NCBI RefSeq assembly: GCF_039540405.1
Contig: NZ_BAABEY010000029.1
Coordinates: 136,207 to 200,206 of the forward strand
DNA length: 64,000 nucleotides
DNA from: Ravibacter arvi
GTDB taxonomy: Bacteria > Bacteroidota > Bacteroidia > Cytophagales > Spirosomataceae
Direction of reading: 5' to 3'
Part shown: piece by piece, positions 51,568 through 60,753 of the stretch
Layout of the letters: the number at the start of each line of letters is the position of its first letter
Numbering within the stretch: position 1 is the stretch's first letter
Program-made: the position numbers and the translations under genes
The notes under the pieces: model-generated
Databases searched by the model: none
Told to the model about the DNA's origin: nothing
The model's input: the letters and a program-made list of their open reading frames with translations, nothing else

Positions 51568-52641
51568 ATGGAGCTTTACTCTTTTGATCAACTATTCGGG
51601 TTTACCCGCTCGGTTTTCCTGGCAATAGGCTGCAGTGAAAAGAATGCTGCACTGGCGGCGGAGGTCCTCGTGAGCGCCGACCTGCGGGGCGTGGACTCTC
51701 ACGGCATCGCGCGGCTTCCGGGGTACGTTCGCCTGTACGACCATGGTCGGCTCAACCCGAACCCCAACATCAGGATCGTCCACGAAACGCCCAGCACGGG
51801 CGTCGTGGACGGCGATAAGGGCCTGGGCCTGGTCGTAGCGCCTTACGCCATGGAAATCGCCATGGAGAAAGCCGAAAAAGTAGGCTCGGGTTGGATTTCC
51901 GTCCGGAATTCCAATCACTTCGGCATCGCAGGCTACCACGCCATGATGGCCCTTCAGAAGGACATGATCGGCTGGACCATGACCCATGCTGCGCCTTTGG
52001 TTACCCCTACGTTTTCCCTCGAAAAAATGCTCGGTACCAACCCGGTCGCGGTGGCGGTACCAGCCGGGGAGGAACCGCCTTTCGTAGCAGATTTCGCCTC
52101 TACAGCAGTAGCCTACGGAAAATTTGAGCTACTGCAAAGAAAAGGCATGCCTGCCCCGGTAGGCTGGGCACAGGACGCGGACGGCAACCCGACAACCGAT
52201 TCCAATGCCGTAAAAAACGGCGGCGGGCTTTTGCCCCTGGGCACAGACCGCGAACACGGCAGTCACAAGGGCTATGGGCTGGGCGCTATCGTGGATATTT
52301 TTTCAGGCGTACTGTCCGGCGCCAATTACGGACCGTGGGTCCCCCCCTTTGCGACAGCCGGCTTTATGAATGTCGGGGAAAGCGTTGGTGAAGGGACCGG
52401 CCATTTTGTAGGCGCCATGCGGGTAGACGGCTTTCGCCCGGCGGAGGAATTCAAATCGCACATGGACAACTGGATCAAACGCTTCCGGAGCGCCAGAGCA
52501 GTTCCGGGAGAGAAAGTGCTCATCCCCGGCGACCCGGAACGCGAATTCGAAAGTCTCAGGCGACAGGAAGGAATTCCGGTGACAGCGCCGGTGATTGAAC
52601 AACTGACGCTATTGTCCAGACGGTTTACCATACCGTTATAG
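51568..52641 (+). CDS. Ldh/malate dehydrogenase-family (type 2) oxidoreductase
   Basis: 357 aa. Features of the LDH2/MDH-YlbC fold: DLRGVDSHGIARLPGYV with the catalytic His of DSHG, SNHFGIAGYHAM, MLGTNPVAVAVPA and SHKGYGLGAIVDIFSG. These NAD(P)-dependent enzymes oxidise or reduce 2-hydroxy/2-oxo acids such as malate, lactate or ureidoglycolate; the exact substrate is open. It begins 32 bp after fumC on the same strand, which makes a malate-related role plausible (inference). Confidence 0.9.
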   Translation: MELYSFDQLFGFTRSVFLAIGCSEKNAALAAEVLVSADLRGVDSHGIARLPGYVRLYDHGRLNPNPNIRIVHETPSTGVVDGDKGLGLVVAPYAMEIAMEKAEKVGSGWISVRNSNHFGIAGYHAMMALQKDMIGWTMTHAAPLVTPTFSLEKMLGTNPVAVAVPAGEEPPFVADFASTAVAYGKFELLQRKGMPAPVGWAQDADGNPTTDSNAVKNGGGLLPLGTDREHGSHKGYGLGAIVDIFSGVLSGANYGPWVPPFATAGFMNVGESVGEGTGHFVGAMRVDGFRPAEEFKSHMDNWIKRFRSARAVPGEKVLIPGDPEREFESLRRQEGIPVTAPVIEQLTLLSRRFTIPL

Positions 52642-52729
52642 CTGTGAGGGGTGAGGGGTGAGCTGTAAGCCCTGTCAGCCCCGCCGATTTCTGATTTCCG
52701 ATTTCCGATTTCCGACTACCAACTCCCCC

Positions 52730-53266
52730 ATGAAAAAATTATCACTGGATTCGCTCAATCGCCTGACTGTTGAAGACTACAGGGAAGCGAAAAAATTTCC
52801 ATTGGTAGTCATACTGGATAACATCCGTAGTATGAACAATGTCGGTGCATTCTTTAGAACCTGCGACGCTTTCCGTATCGAAAAACTGTTTCTTTGTGGC
52901 TATACGCCGCTTCCGCCGCATCGCGAAATCACCAAGAGCGCGCTGGGCGCGGAAAACGCAGTCGACTGGGAACATGCCGAACGTACACAAGACCTCGTTG
53001 CACAACTGAAACAGGAAGGATACCAGGTACTGGCCATAGAGCAGGCGGAAAAAAGCACGCCGCTGCACCAGTTCCAGTGGACCGGTGAGGACCGTCTTGC
53101 CATTGTTTTCGGAAACGAAGTTTCAGGCGTTGACGATGACGTGATGGAACTCGCAGACGGTTGCCTTGAAATCCCGCAATACGGCACCAAACACTCGCTA
53201 AACGTATCTGTAACCGGCGGAATCGTGCTCTGGCAGCTGGTATCCGGTAATTTAATGAAAAGATAA
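52730..53266 (+). CDS. TrmH/SpoU-family RNA 2'-O-methyltransferase
   Basis: 178 aa from the ATG at 52730; the longer frame from 52658 encodes a non-conserved leader over short repeats. Motif 1 is DNIRSMNNVGAFFRTCDAF (Asn...Arg), motif 2 IVFGNEVSGVDDDVME, motif 3 SLNVSVTGGIVLWQ, the SPOUT trefoil-knot AdoMet site. It should methylate a ribose in tRNA or rRNA. No N-terminal substrate-binding domain is present, as in small TrmH/TrmL-like members. The upstream 88 bp contain GATTTCC and GTGAGGG short tandem repeats. Confidence 0.9.
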   Translation: MKKLSLDSLNRLTVEDYREAKKFPLVVILDNIRSMNNVGAFFRTCDAFRIEKLFLCGYTPLPPHREITKSALGAENAVDWEHAERTQDLVAQLKQEGYQVLAIEQAEKSTPLHQFQWTGEDRLAIVFGNEVSGVDDDVMELADGCLEIPQYGTKHSLNVSVTGGIVLWQLVSGNLMKR

Positions 53267-53357
53267 TACCCCTTTTTTTGCGGTTTAAAATTAATATCCT
53301 TTATTGTAAGTCTATCAATTCAAGTACGATACGCGATCAGTAAAACCAACAAACCAT

Positions 53358-53822
53358 ATGGGCTCAGCAAAAAAGGATTTGGCAAAGGAAATCAGCAGTG
53401 TATTATCCGCCAAAATCGAAGAAATCGGTGTCGCTTCAAAGAAGATTAAGAAGAACATTTCCAAGACCTCCGAAAAACTCGCAAGCAAGGTACAGAAGCT
53501 GGTAAAGCAGCTTGAAAAGGAAAAAGCAAAAAAAGAAAAAGGATCGGATAAGAAGAAAAAGAAAGACGGGAAAGGCAAAAAGGAAAAGAAAGAGAAATCA
53601 ACTCCGGTGGTTGCGGCTGCCGCCACTGCAAAACCCGTAGCGGTAAAAACCACTGCTGTCGCAGGGGCGAAACCCGCACCGGTAGCCAAAGCAGCACCGG
53701 CTCCCGCAAAGCCCGTTGCAGCTAAACCGGCTACTTCGGCCAAACCGGCTACCTCAGGCCCGGTCATAAAAAAACCGGCGGCTGCTGCCCATTCGGCCAA
53801 CCAGGCGCAGGAAGAAAAGTAA
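53358..53822 (+). CDS. Basic Lys/Ala/Pro-rich, histone H1-like protein
   Basis: 154 aa. The N-terminal half (~1-78) is helical and lysine-rich (KKIKKNISKTSEKLASKVQK, then a KKEKGSDKKKKKDGKGKK run). The C-terminal half is an Ala/Pro/Lys/Thr low-complexity tail with AKPVA/KPAT repeats. This composition resembles bacterial histone H1-like or nucleoid-associated proteins, though low complexity makes the analogy weak. It is followed by a very strong terminator and converges with clpC. Confidence 0.65.
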   Translation: MGSAKKDLAKEISSVLSAKIEEIGVASKKIKKNISKTSEKLASKVQKLVKQLEKEKAKKEKGSDKKKKKDGKGKKEKKEKSTPVVAAAATAKPVAVKTTAVAGAKPAPVAKAAPAPAKPVAAKPATSAKPATSGPVIKKPAAAAHSANQAQEEK

Positions 53823-53838
53823 GAAAAGAAAATCAGCA

Positions 53839-53883
53839 AACGCAAAGCGGCCCGCCATCATTGATGGCGGGCCGCTTTGCGTT
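53839..53883. terminator. Strong bidirectional terminator
   Basis: Perfect 22-bp arms (AACGCAAAGCGGCCCGCCAT... and its complement) around a single central base, between the basic-protein gene and convergent clpC. It has no long T-run on either side but is by far the most stable hairpin in this part. Confidence 0.7.
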
Positions 53884-53896
53884 CACACTATTATTT

Positions 53897-56425
53897 TCAG
53901 TTGGCGACTTCTTCCGTTTTGCTTCTTACAGCAATCACCAGGTTTTCGCTGGTACCATCATGGTCGGCCAGCAGAACGTCCCCTTCCTTCAATTCCCCTT
54001 TCAGAATTTCTTCCGCGATAGGGTCCTCCAGGTATTTCTGGATAGCCCGGTTGAGCGGTCTTGCGCCATACTGCGGATCATATCCCTTCTCGGACAGGAA
54101 ATCCTTGGCAGCCTCTGTGAGCTCAATTTCGTAGCCCAGTCCTTTAATCCGGCCAAACAGTTTTCCAAGAGACAGGTCGATGATCTCGTGCAGGTGCTTG
54201 CGTTCAAGCGAGTTGAAGACAATCACATCATCAAGACGGTTCAGGAACTCCGGTGAAAATGCTTTCCGCAGCGCATTCTGAATGGTCGACCGCATGGCTT
54301 CATCCTGGCTTTCCACCTTGGCTTTGGTCGTAAAACCGATGCCGGCTCCGAAATCCTTGAGGTCACGCGCACCGATATTAGACGTCATGATGATGATGGT
54401 ATTCCGGAAATCAACCCGGCGTCCCAGTCCATCAGTCAGTATTCCGTCGTCCAAAACCTGCAGCAGGATATTGAATACATCGGGGTGCGCCTTCTCAATC
54501 TCATCCAGCAGGACTACGCTATAAGGCTTGCGGCGTATTTTTTCCGTCAGCTGTCCGCCCTCTTCGTAGCCTACATAACCCGGAGGCGCTCCTACCAGAC
54601 GCGAGATGCTGAATTTCTCCATGTACTCACTCATGTCAATACGCACCAGCGCATCGTCCTTATCGAACAGGTAGTGGGCCAACACTTTTGCCAGCTCCGT
54701 CTTACCTACCCCGGTAGGACCGAGGAAGATAAACGACCCGATCGGCTTTTTAGGGTCTTTCAACCCCACGCGGGTACGCTGGATGGCCTTGACAAGCTTC
54801 TCGATTGCGGCATCCTGCCCGATTACCTTTCCTTTCAGGTTTTCGGACATGTGAAGCAGCTTCACACTTTCGTCGGTCGAAACGTTGGTTACGGGTATAC
54901 CGGTCATCATCGCCACTACTTCAGCCACATTTTGCTCGGTAACCGTATAGCGTTTCTTCTTGGTCTCCTCTTCCCAGGCCTGTTTCGCCCGGTCAAGCTG
55001 GTCGATCAATTTCTTCTCGCGGTCGCGAAGCTGGGCAGCTTCCTCGTATTTCTGGCTCTTCACCACCTTGTTTTTCTCCTGCTTGATGCTCTCAATCTGA
55101 TCTTCGAGCACAAGGATATCCTCCGGAACCGTAATGTTGCTGATATGAACCCTTGCCCCTACTTCATCGAGTACGTCAATGGCCTTATCAGGCAGGAAGC
55201 GGTCCGTAATATACCGTTCGGAAAGCTTCACCGCCGAATGTACTGCTTCGGTGGTGTAGTTCACGTGGTGGTGATCTTCATACTTGTCTTTGATGTTCTC
55301 CAGGATCTGGATGGTTTCCTCAACCGAAGTTGCGTCTACCATTACCATCTGGAAACGTCTCGCCAGGGCACCGTCCTTCTCAATGTACTGACGGTACTCG
55401 TCGAGGGTGGTAGCACCGATGCATTGAATTTCTCCGCGTGCCAGGGCAGGTTTGAACATATTCGAAGCGTCCAGAGATCCGGATGCACCGCCGGCGCCCA
55501 CAATGGTGTGCAGCTCGTCGATAAACAAAATGACATCCTGCGATTTCTCAAGCTCGTTCATCACCGCTTTCATTCGCTCTTCAAACTGGCCGCGGTATTT
55601 GGTACCTGCAACCAGGGAGGCGAGATCAAGCGTAACGACACGCTTTCCGAACAATACCCGCGAAACCTTCTTCTGAACAATCCGAAGGGCAAGGCCTTCC
55701 GCAATAGCGGTTTTTCCTACCCCCGGCTCACCAATCAGGATCGGGTTGTTTTTCTTACGGCGGCTCAGGATCTGTGCTACCCTTTCGATCTCTTTCTCGC
55801 GGCCGACAATCGGGTCCAGTTTACCGATTTCGGCGAGTTTGGTCAGATCGCGACCAAAATTATCCAGTACCGGAGTCCGGGATTTTTCAGCGCCTTTGGT
55901 CTCCTTACTGGCAGAACTGCCGAAGAAGCTGCCTCTTGCTTCATCATCTCCGTCTTCCGTTTCAGACCCCATGTGTGGACGGGAACCTGAAGATTGATAT
56001 TCCAACATTTCCTTGATCACTTCGTAGCTGACATTATGTTTGTGAAGAATCTGGGTGGCCACATTATCCGTATCCCGGAGAATGGACAACAAAAGGTGCT
56101 CCGTACCTATCAGCGGACTTTTGAAAATCTTCGCCTCGAGGTAGGTAATTTTCAGTACCTTTTCAGATTGCCTGGTAAGAGGAATGCTGTTCAGATTTTT
56201 CACATTGGTGGTAGCCGAACCCTTCGTTGCGTGTTCAATATTCACCCGGATGTCTTCAGGCGATACCCCCAGCTTTTTCAGCAGGGCAATAGCTACACCT
56301 TCTCCTTCCCGAATGATTCCCAACAACAAATGCTCCGCACCGATGTAATCATGACCGAGACGCATGGCCTCCTCCCGGCTCATGGAGATTACCTCCTTAA
56401 CTCTATTTGAAAATTTAACTTCCAT
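53897..56425 (-). CDS. clpC: ATP-dependent Clp protease ATP-binding subunit ClpC
   Basis: 842 aa. N-terminal Clp repeats (~1-145, with GAEHLLLGIIREGEG and GTEHLLLSILRD), AAA1 with GEPGVGKTAIAEG, a UVR/middle domain (VVKSQKYEEAAQLRDREKKL), AAA2 with GPTGVGKTELAK, and the D2-small domain. It is an AAA+ unfoldase that feeds ClpP; no clpP lies nearby. A 501-aa frame on the opposite strand (54485-55990) is a shadow. clpC is followed on the same strand by no gene before the strong terminator. Confidence 0.97.
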   Translation of the reverse strand: MEVKFSNRVKEVISMSREEAMRLGHDYIGAEHLLLGIIREGEGVAIALLKKLGVSPEDIRVNIEHATKGSATTNVKNLNSIPLTRQSEKVLKITYLEAKIFKSPLIGTEHLLLSILRDTDNVATQILHKHNVSYEVIKEMLEYQSSGSRPHMGSETEDGDDEARGSFFGSSASKETKGAEKSRTPVLDNFGRDLTKLAEIGKLDPIVGREKEIERVAQILSRRKKNNPILIGEPGVGKTAIAEGLALRIVQKKVSRVLFGKRVVTLDLASLVAGTKYRGQFEERMKAVMNELEKSQDVILFIDELHTIVGAGGASGSLDASNMFKPALARGEIQCIGATTLDEYRQYIEKDGALARRFQMVMVDATSVEETIQILENIKDKYEDHHHVNYTTEAVHSAVKLSERYITDRFLPDKAIDVLDEVGARVHISNITVPEDILVLEDQIESIKQEKNKVVKSQKYEEAAQLRDREKKLIDQLDRAKQAWEEETKKKRYTVTEQNVAEVVAMMTGIPVTNVSTDESVKLLHMSENLKGKVIGQDAAIEKLVKAIQRTRVGLKDPKKPIGSFIFLGPTGVGKTELAKVLAHYLFDKDDALVRIDMSEYMEKFSISRLVGAPPGYVGYEEGGQLTEKIRRKPYSVVLLDEIEKAHPDVFNILLQVLDDGILTDGLGRRVDFRNTIIIMTSNIGARDLKDFGAGIGFTTKAKVESQDEAMRSTIQNALRKAFSPEFLNRLDDVIVFNSLERKHLHEIIDLSLGKLFGRIKGLGYEIELTEAAKDFLSEKGYDPQYGARPLNRAIQKYLEDPIAEEILKGELKEGDVLLADHDGTSENLVIAVRSKTEEVAN

Positions 56426-56548
56426 GGATGGAATGCATTAAAGTTCTTATTTCAATCAACTTTTAAGAGGGGGCGTTTTCTTTTACTTTCTCACCACGTT
56501 TCCCGTTGCCTCTTATTTACCATAAAACCAATATTCACTTCACTTCGT

Positions 56549-57208
56549 TCACTCAACGGTTTCGCGAAAGACCGAGCTTTTCAGGAGTATTTCGGAAGCT
56601 TCCGGCCCCGTATTAAACAACAGATCCACGATACTCAGATTATCACTAAAACCGTTCCCAAAGGTCTGATAATAAGGATGGGGCCTGTAAAACTGGTACC
56701 TATTTACATTTTTTTTATCAGTTATGCAATTTCTGACGTCAAAAACGGGATATTGTACCGTCTGCTCGTATGACAAATTGTACGTCAGCTCCACCGGTAG
56801 CCGTAAAAATTTCAGACACAATGTCAGCAACTGCCGGTTCAGATCAAAAAGATAGGCCGGCCGGGAGTTCAATACCTTCAAAAAATCGGGGGCATAATAC
56901 TCAAAAAAGGGGGAGTTTGCATAGGCCGAGGTAAGGCAGCGCCAGTGTTTCTTCACCCATTCCTGGCTGTAATCAATACGAATTTCATCCACCGGTACGT
57001 GGCGCGTCGGCTTCTGCAGCGGCACGCTCATTATCTCAACGCCGTTGGCGGTATTGACGTAGCAGCGATTGCGGAGCGTTTGCTTCTGAAAATGCTCCCT
57101 GGACTCGATTATTACCGTTTCTGCCTGCATCATGCAGGAAAAATAGGCGAGATTGGGCAGGTAATGCAGGGACAAAAGCACCTGCGGAAATTTACTATAC
57201 TCGGACAT
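56549..57208 (-). CDS. WbqC-like family protein
   Basis: 219 aa. Typical WbqC features: LLSLHYLPNLAYFSCMMQ near the start, SREHFQKQTLRNRCYVNTAN, then LQKPTRHVPVDEIRIDYSQE and WVKKHWRCLTSAYANSPFFE, with the tail FSDNLSIVDLLFNTGPEA. Family members occur near O-antigen loci, but the biochemical role is not established. It is 9 bp after the tsaC-like gene on the same strand, so the two form a transcription unit. Confidence 0.88.
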   Translation of the reverse strand: MSEYSKFPQVLLSLHYLPNLAYFSCMMQAETVIIESREHFQKQTLRNRCYVNTANGVEIMSVPLQKPTRHVPVDEIRIDYSQEWVKKHWRCLTSAYANSPFFEYYAPDFLKVLNSRPAYLFDLNRQLLTLCLKFLRLPVELTYNLSYEQTVQYPVFDVRNCITDKKNVNRYQFYRPHPYYQTFGNGFSDNLSIVDLLFNTGPEASEILLKSSVFRETVE

Positions 57209-57217
57209 GGGAAACAG

Positions 57218-57844
57218 TTACAGGTACAACGAAATATCGCCCAACCCCTCGCGAACTACCTCAAAATCATCATTGGTAGCATTGATCACCGTCGAACCGA
57301 CGTTTCCGCCATAGCCGCCGTCGATCACCATATCCACCTGGTGTTCAAACTTTTCAAAAATCAACCCGGGATCGGTCGAATATTCTATCACCTCATCCTC
57401 ATCGCGCACCGAACTGGTGATGATGGGGTTGCCCAGCTCCTTTACCAGCGCCCGCGGAATGGCGTGATCCGGTACCCTGATCCCCACCGTTTTCTTCTTC
57501 GAATTCAACACCTTGGGCACATGATTATTGCCGTTGACAATAAAGGTAAACGGACCGGGTAGCGCCTTTTTCATCAGCTTGAAACACGCATTGCTCACCC
57601 GCGAATAATCGGCAATATGGCTCAGGTCATAGCATATAAATGAAAAATCATTCTTCTGAACTTTGATCCCTTTGATACGGGCAATACGTTCGACCGCCCG
57701 GGTATTGTGAATGTCGCAGCCAATCCCGTATACCGTGTCCGTTGGGTAAATAACTACACCACCGTCACGGAGACAGGCAACGACTTCCAGGATTTTCCTT
57801 TCTTCAGGATTGATGGGATTGATGGTAATGAACTCCGCAGGCAT
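57218..57844 (-). CDS. tsaC: L-threonylcarbamoyladenylate synthase (Sua5/YwlC/YrdC type)
   Basis: 208 aa, one YrdC-like domain, no C-terminal Sua5 extension. Motifs: GGVVIYPTDTVYGIGCD, IKGIKVQKNDFSFICYDL (lysine/Arg-type KxR substitution region), PGPFTFIV and GIRVPDHAIPRALV. The enzyme makes threonylcarbamoyl-AMP from Thr, bicarbonate and ATP for t6A37 of ANN-decoding tRNAs. The gene is the first of a pair with WbqC, divergent from the CheY-like gene. Confidence 0.92.
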   Translation of the reverse strand: MPAEFITINPINPEERKILEVVACLRDGGVVIYPTDTVYGIGCDIHNTRAVERIARIKGIKVQKNDFSFICYDLSHIADYSRVSNACFKLMKKALPGPFTFIVNGNNHVPKVLNSKKKTVGIRVPDHAIPRALVKELGNPIITSSVRDEDEVIEYSTDPGLIFEKFEHQVDMVIDGGYGGNVGSTVINATNDDFEVVREGLGDISLYL

Positions 57845-58029
57845 GGCTGAAACTAGGGGCTAAACGGCGCAAAAAAAAAGACAGGTAACGGGCGCCGGAA
57901 AATGAGGCTGAAATCTAAAACGTAATGGATAATCCGCTTTATTTGCAATATAAGGTGGAAGCATGGCAAACATGATCAAATTATTATCTAAATTCACCTG
58001 TCCAAATACAACTAACAAAAGTAGTAAAT

Positions 58030-58407
58030 ATGTCCTACACAAAGAGTGTGCTTATCGCTGAAGATAGCTCGGTTATCCAGAATCTTGCCCGGAAGATACT
58101 TGAATTCCAACACTACGAAATAACCGCTGTAAAAAACGGGGAACAGGTGTTGCACTTGCTGGAAAAGGAAAATTTCGACATTATCCTGCTTGACATTAAC
58201 ATGCCAGTTTTGGACGGCATGGAAACGGCCAGGCGTATCCGCGGACTTGCCGACGAAGCCAAGTCGAAAACGCCGATCGTAGCCATTACCGGGAATGCCA
58301 AAAACTATACGGACGAAGATTTCAGGGAAGCAGGCTTTGACGACGCATTGATGAAACCGCTCAATTTTGACCGCCTGGTAGAAGTTGTAGCGCAACTGAC
58401 CCAATAA
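58030..58407 (+). CDS. Single-domain response regulator (CheY-like)
   Basis: 125 aa, receiver only. Acidic pair E11/D12, phosphoacceptor D55 (LLDINMP), Thr of AITGNAK, and Lys ~109 in LMKPLNF. Its close relatives are the receiver domains of hybrid kinases (the GMETARRIR pattern), so it may be a phosphotransfer intermediate. No kinase is adjacent. It is followed 7 bp later by the PhnP-like hydrolase, suggesting co-transcription. Confidence 0.92.
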   Translation: MSYTKSVLIAEDSSVIQNLARKILEFQHYEITAVKNGEQVLHLLEKENFDIILLDINMPVLDGMETARRIRGLADEAKSKTPIVAITGNAKNYTDEDFREAGFDDALMKPLNFDRLVEVVAQLTQ

Positions 58408-58414
58408 CCGGATT

Positions 58415-59179
58415 ATGAAAGTAACGTTCCTGGGCACGGGAACTTCACAGGGAGTACCCGTCATCGGGTGCCGGTGCGAAGTATGCCGTTCTTTGGACTT
58501 CAGGGATAAACGGTTGAGGACATCCGTTTTAGTTGAAACCGGGAACACAGCGATCGTAATTGATACCGGGCCCGATTTCAGACAGCAAATGCTGAGGCTC
58601 AGTGTCCGGAAGCTCGACGCCGTTTTGTTGACCCATTCGCATAAAGATCACATTGCAGGCCTGGACGACGTTCGGGCCTTCAATTTTTTGCAAAACCGGG
58701 ATATGCCCGTTTACGGGACAGCGCCTACCCTGGCCAGGATTACCGAAGAGTTTTATTACGCCTTTTCACAGAACCCCTATCCGGGTGTTCCGCGCCTTAC
58801 CAAAATCACTTTCGACGGCACGCCCTTCGAGATAGAAGGCACGCCGGTCGTCCCGATTAGGGTGATGCACCACCGCATGCCCGTGGCCGGCTTCCGGATA
58901 GGCGACTTCACTTATATCACAGACGCCAACCTGATCCCCGAAGAAGAACGTGAAAAAATTGACGGAACCCGGGTACTGGTGATCAACGCGCTGCAACGCG
59001 ACAGCCATATCTCGCATTTTACACTCTCGCAGGCGCTCGAAGTAATCGGGGAGCTAAAAGTTCCGCAAGCTTACCTTACGCATATCAGTCATAAGCTGGG
59101 GCTTCATGCGCAGGTTCAGAAAGAGCTGCCGGACCACGTATCTCCCGCATTCGACGGGCTTGAACTTTCAATCCCTTAG
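58415..59179 (+). CDS. MBL-fold phosphodiesterase (PhnP-like)
   Basis: 254 aa. Metallo-beta-lactamase motif THSHKDH (His74, 76, Asp78, His79), with later His/Asp ligands VMHHRMP and TDAN and a C-terminal THISHK. An N-terminal GCRCEVC cysteine cluster (Cys19, 21, 24) binds structural metal in PhnP-type cyclic phosphodiesterases. Function as a phosphoribosyl cyclic phosphate or general phosphodiesterase is inferred. It is 7 bp from both the upstream receiver gene and the downstream RqcH-like gene. Confidence 0.88.
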   Translation: MKVTFLGTGTSQGVPVIGCRCEVCRSLDFRDKRLRTSVLVETGNTAIVIDTGPDFRQQMLRLSVRKLDAVLLTHSHKDHIAGLDDVRAFNFLQNRDMPVYGTAPTLARITEEFYYAFSQNPYPGVPRLTKITFDGTPFEIEGTPVVPIRVMHHRMPVAGFRIGDFTYITDANLIPEEEREKIDGTRVLVINALQRDSHISHFTLSQALEVIGELKVPQAYLTHISHKLGLHAQVQKELPDHVSPAFDGLELSIP

Positions 59180-59185
59180 CCGACC

Positions 59186-60745
59186 ATGCACCTTAACTAC
59201 TTTTTCCTGCGAAAGCTCGTTCCCGAAATATCCGGAAAACTCGCTGGAGCCCGGTTATCGGGTGCATTCAGCCAGGACAAAGATGAATTGATTATAGCGT
59301 TTTCGCGTAACCAGGCCCCGGATTTTACCATCCGCGCTATTCTGAAAACTGATTTTACCAGTTTATTCTTTCCCGACAAGTTTGAACGGGCCCGGGCCAA
59401 CAGCGTTGATCTCTTCAAAACGCTTTACGAACGGGAAATCACTTCGGTTTCCCCTTACGAAAACGAGCGCGCATTTTCACTGAACTTTGAGACCGGTGAC
59501 CGACTCGTGTTTAAACTATTCGGCAACCGCTCCAACTTATTGCATTTTTCTCCGGAAGGGCGTCTCATTAGTCTTTTTAATAACCGTTTAACCGGAGATC
59601 TCATCCTTTCGGAACCAGGTCTGAACAAACCGATTGACCAGTCGGAAAGCCGTTTCATCGCCCTCGGCGGAGATTACAAGACGATGTTCCCCACTTTCGG
59701 GAAACTGGTCAACCGGTATTTGGGAGAGCAGCTTGCCGGGGTAGAAGACCTCGCTGCTCAATGGCAAATTGTGGAAACGGTTCTTGCCCGACTGGATGAC
59801 AACCGGTTTTACCTGACCGAATACGAAGGACTGACCACGCTGAGCCTGCTTCCGGTCGGCGAGGTACATGAAGTTTTTTCAAGCCCGATCGCAGCGGTCA
59901 ACGCGTTTTGCCTGTCTTATTTCCGTATAGGTAACCTTCAGCGGGAAAAGGAAAGAGTCACGAAACAACTGCTGAAACAGATCAGGCAAACGGGAAATTA
60001 CCTTGAGGCCGCTTATGATAAACTGGGCAGCATTTCGGAGACCGGCAGGAACGAACACTATGCCAACCTGATTATGGCCAACCTGCATGTGATAGCCCCA
60101 CGCTCGGAGTTCGCCGAACTGATTGACTTTTATACCGGTGAACCGGTCAGGATCAGGCTAAAATCAGAGCTTTCGGCGGCAAAGAACGCCGAAGCCTATT
60201 TCCGGAAAGCTAAAAACGAAAAGCTCGAAATCGCGCAGCTTCAGGAAAACATCGAAGCCCGGGAGGCAGAACTTGCCCTGACCCAAACGAGACTGGAGAC
60301 AGTGGCCCGGCAGGAAACGGTGAAAGAGCTCCGCGCCTATCTGAAATCCGACACTTCATTGAACCAAAGCGGCGCGCCGAACCTGTCATTCGAATCACGC
60401 TTCCGCAAGGAAACGTGTATGGGCTACCAGATTTTTATAGGGAAAAGTGCAAAAAATAACGACGAACTGACGCTGAAATTAGCCACTAAGGAAGACTTGT
60501 GGCTTCATGCGAAAGACGTCGCAGGTTCCCATGTCGTTATCAAATCCATTCCGGGCCGGAAAGTCCCCGGGCCAGTAATCGAGCGGGCAGCCGAGCTGGC
60601 TGCATGGCATTCCAAAAGAAGGAATGACAGTCTTTGCCCCGTGACGGTAACACCGAAAAAATTTGTGCGCAAAGCCAAAGGAATGGCTGCGGGCGCAGTA
60701 GTGGTAGAAAAAGAATCGGTAGTAATGGTCGTCCCCCGGGGGTAA
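59186..60745 (+). CDS. rqcH: NFACT/RqcH-type ribosome quality-control protein
   Basis: 519 aa. NFACT-N domain (start HLNYFFLRKLVPEISGKLAG), a long coiled coil (~300-395) and NFACT-R domain with DLWLHAKDVAGSHVVIK (~455-471). In RqcH the conserved Asp/Arg tips and DR motif engage peptidyl-tRNA on obstructed 50S subunits and add C-terminal Ala tails. Bacteroidota NFACT proteins are often named fibronectin-binding by legacy annotation. It shares a cluster with the receiver and PhnP-like genes, without an evident functional link. Confidence 0.85.
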   Translation: MHLNYFFLRKLVPEISGKLAGARLSGAFSQDKDELIIAFSRNQAPDFTIRAILKTDFTSLFFPDKFERARANSVDLFKTLYEREITSVSPYENERAFSLNFETGDRLVFKLFGNRSNLLHFSPEGRLISLFNNRLTGDLILSEPGLNKPIDQSESRFIALGGDYKTMFPTFGKLVNRYLGEQLAGVEDLAAQWQIVETVLARLDDNRFYLTEYEGLTTLSLLPVGEVHEVFSSPIAAVNAFCLSYFRIGNLQREKERVTKQLLKQIRQTGNYLEAAYDKLGSISETGRNEHYANLIMANLHVIAPRSEFAELIDFYTGEPVRIRLKSELSAAKNAEAYFRKAKNEKLEIAQLQENIEAREAELALTQTRLETVARQETVKELRAYLKSDTSLNQSGAPNLSFESRFRKETCMGYQIFIGKSAKNNDELTLKLATKEDLWLHAKDVAGSHVVIKSIPGRKVPGPVIERAAELAAWHSKRRNDSLCPVTVTPKKFVRKAKGMAAGAVVVEKESVVMVVPRG

Positions 60746-60753
60746 AGGGGTGC

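Noticed and set aside
52642..52729. Regulatory element made of short tandem GATTTCC and GTGAGGG repeats
   Set aside because: The repeats are short and imperfect and look like simple-sequence noise between two housekeeping genes.
54485..55990. 501-codon open frame opposite clpC
   Set aside because: It lies entirely antisense to a full-length, motif-rich ClpC and has no protein-like features; long shadows are common opposite GC-rich coding sequence.
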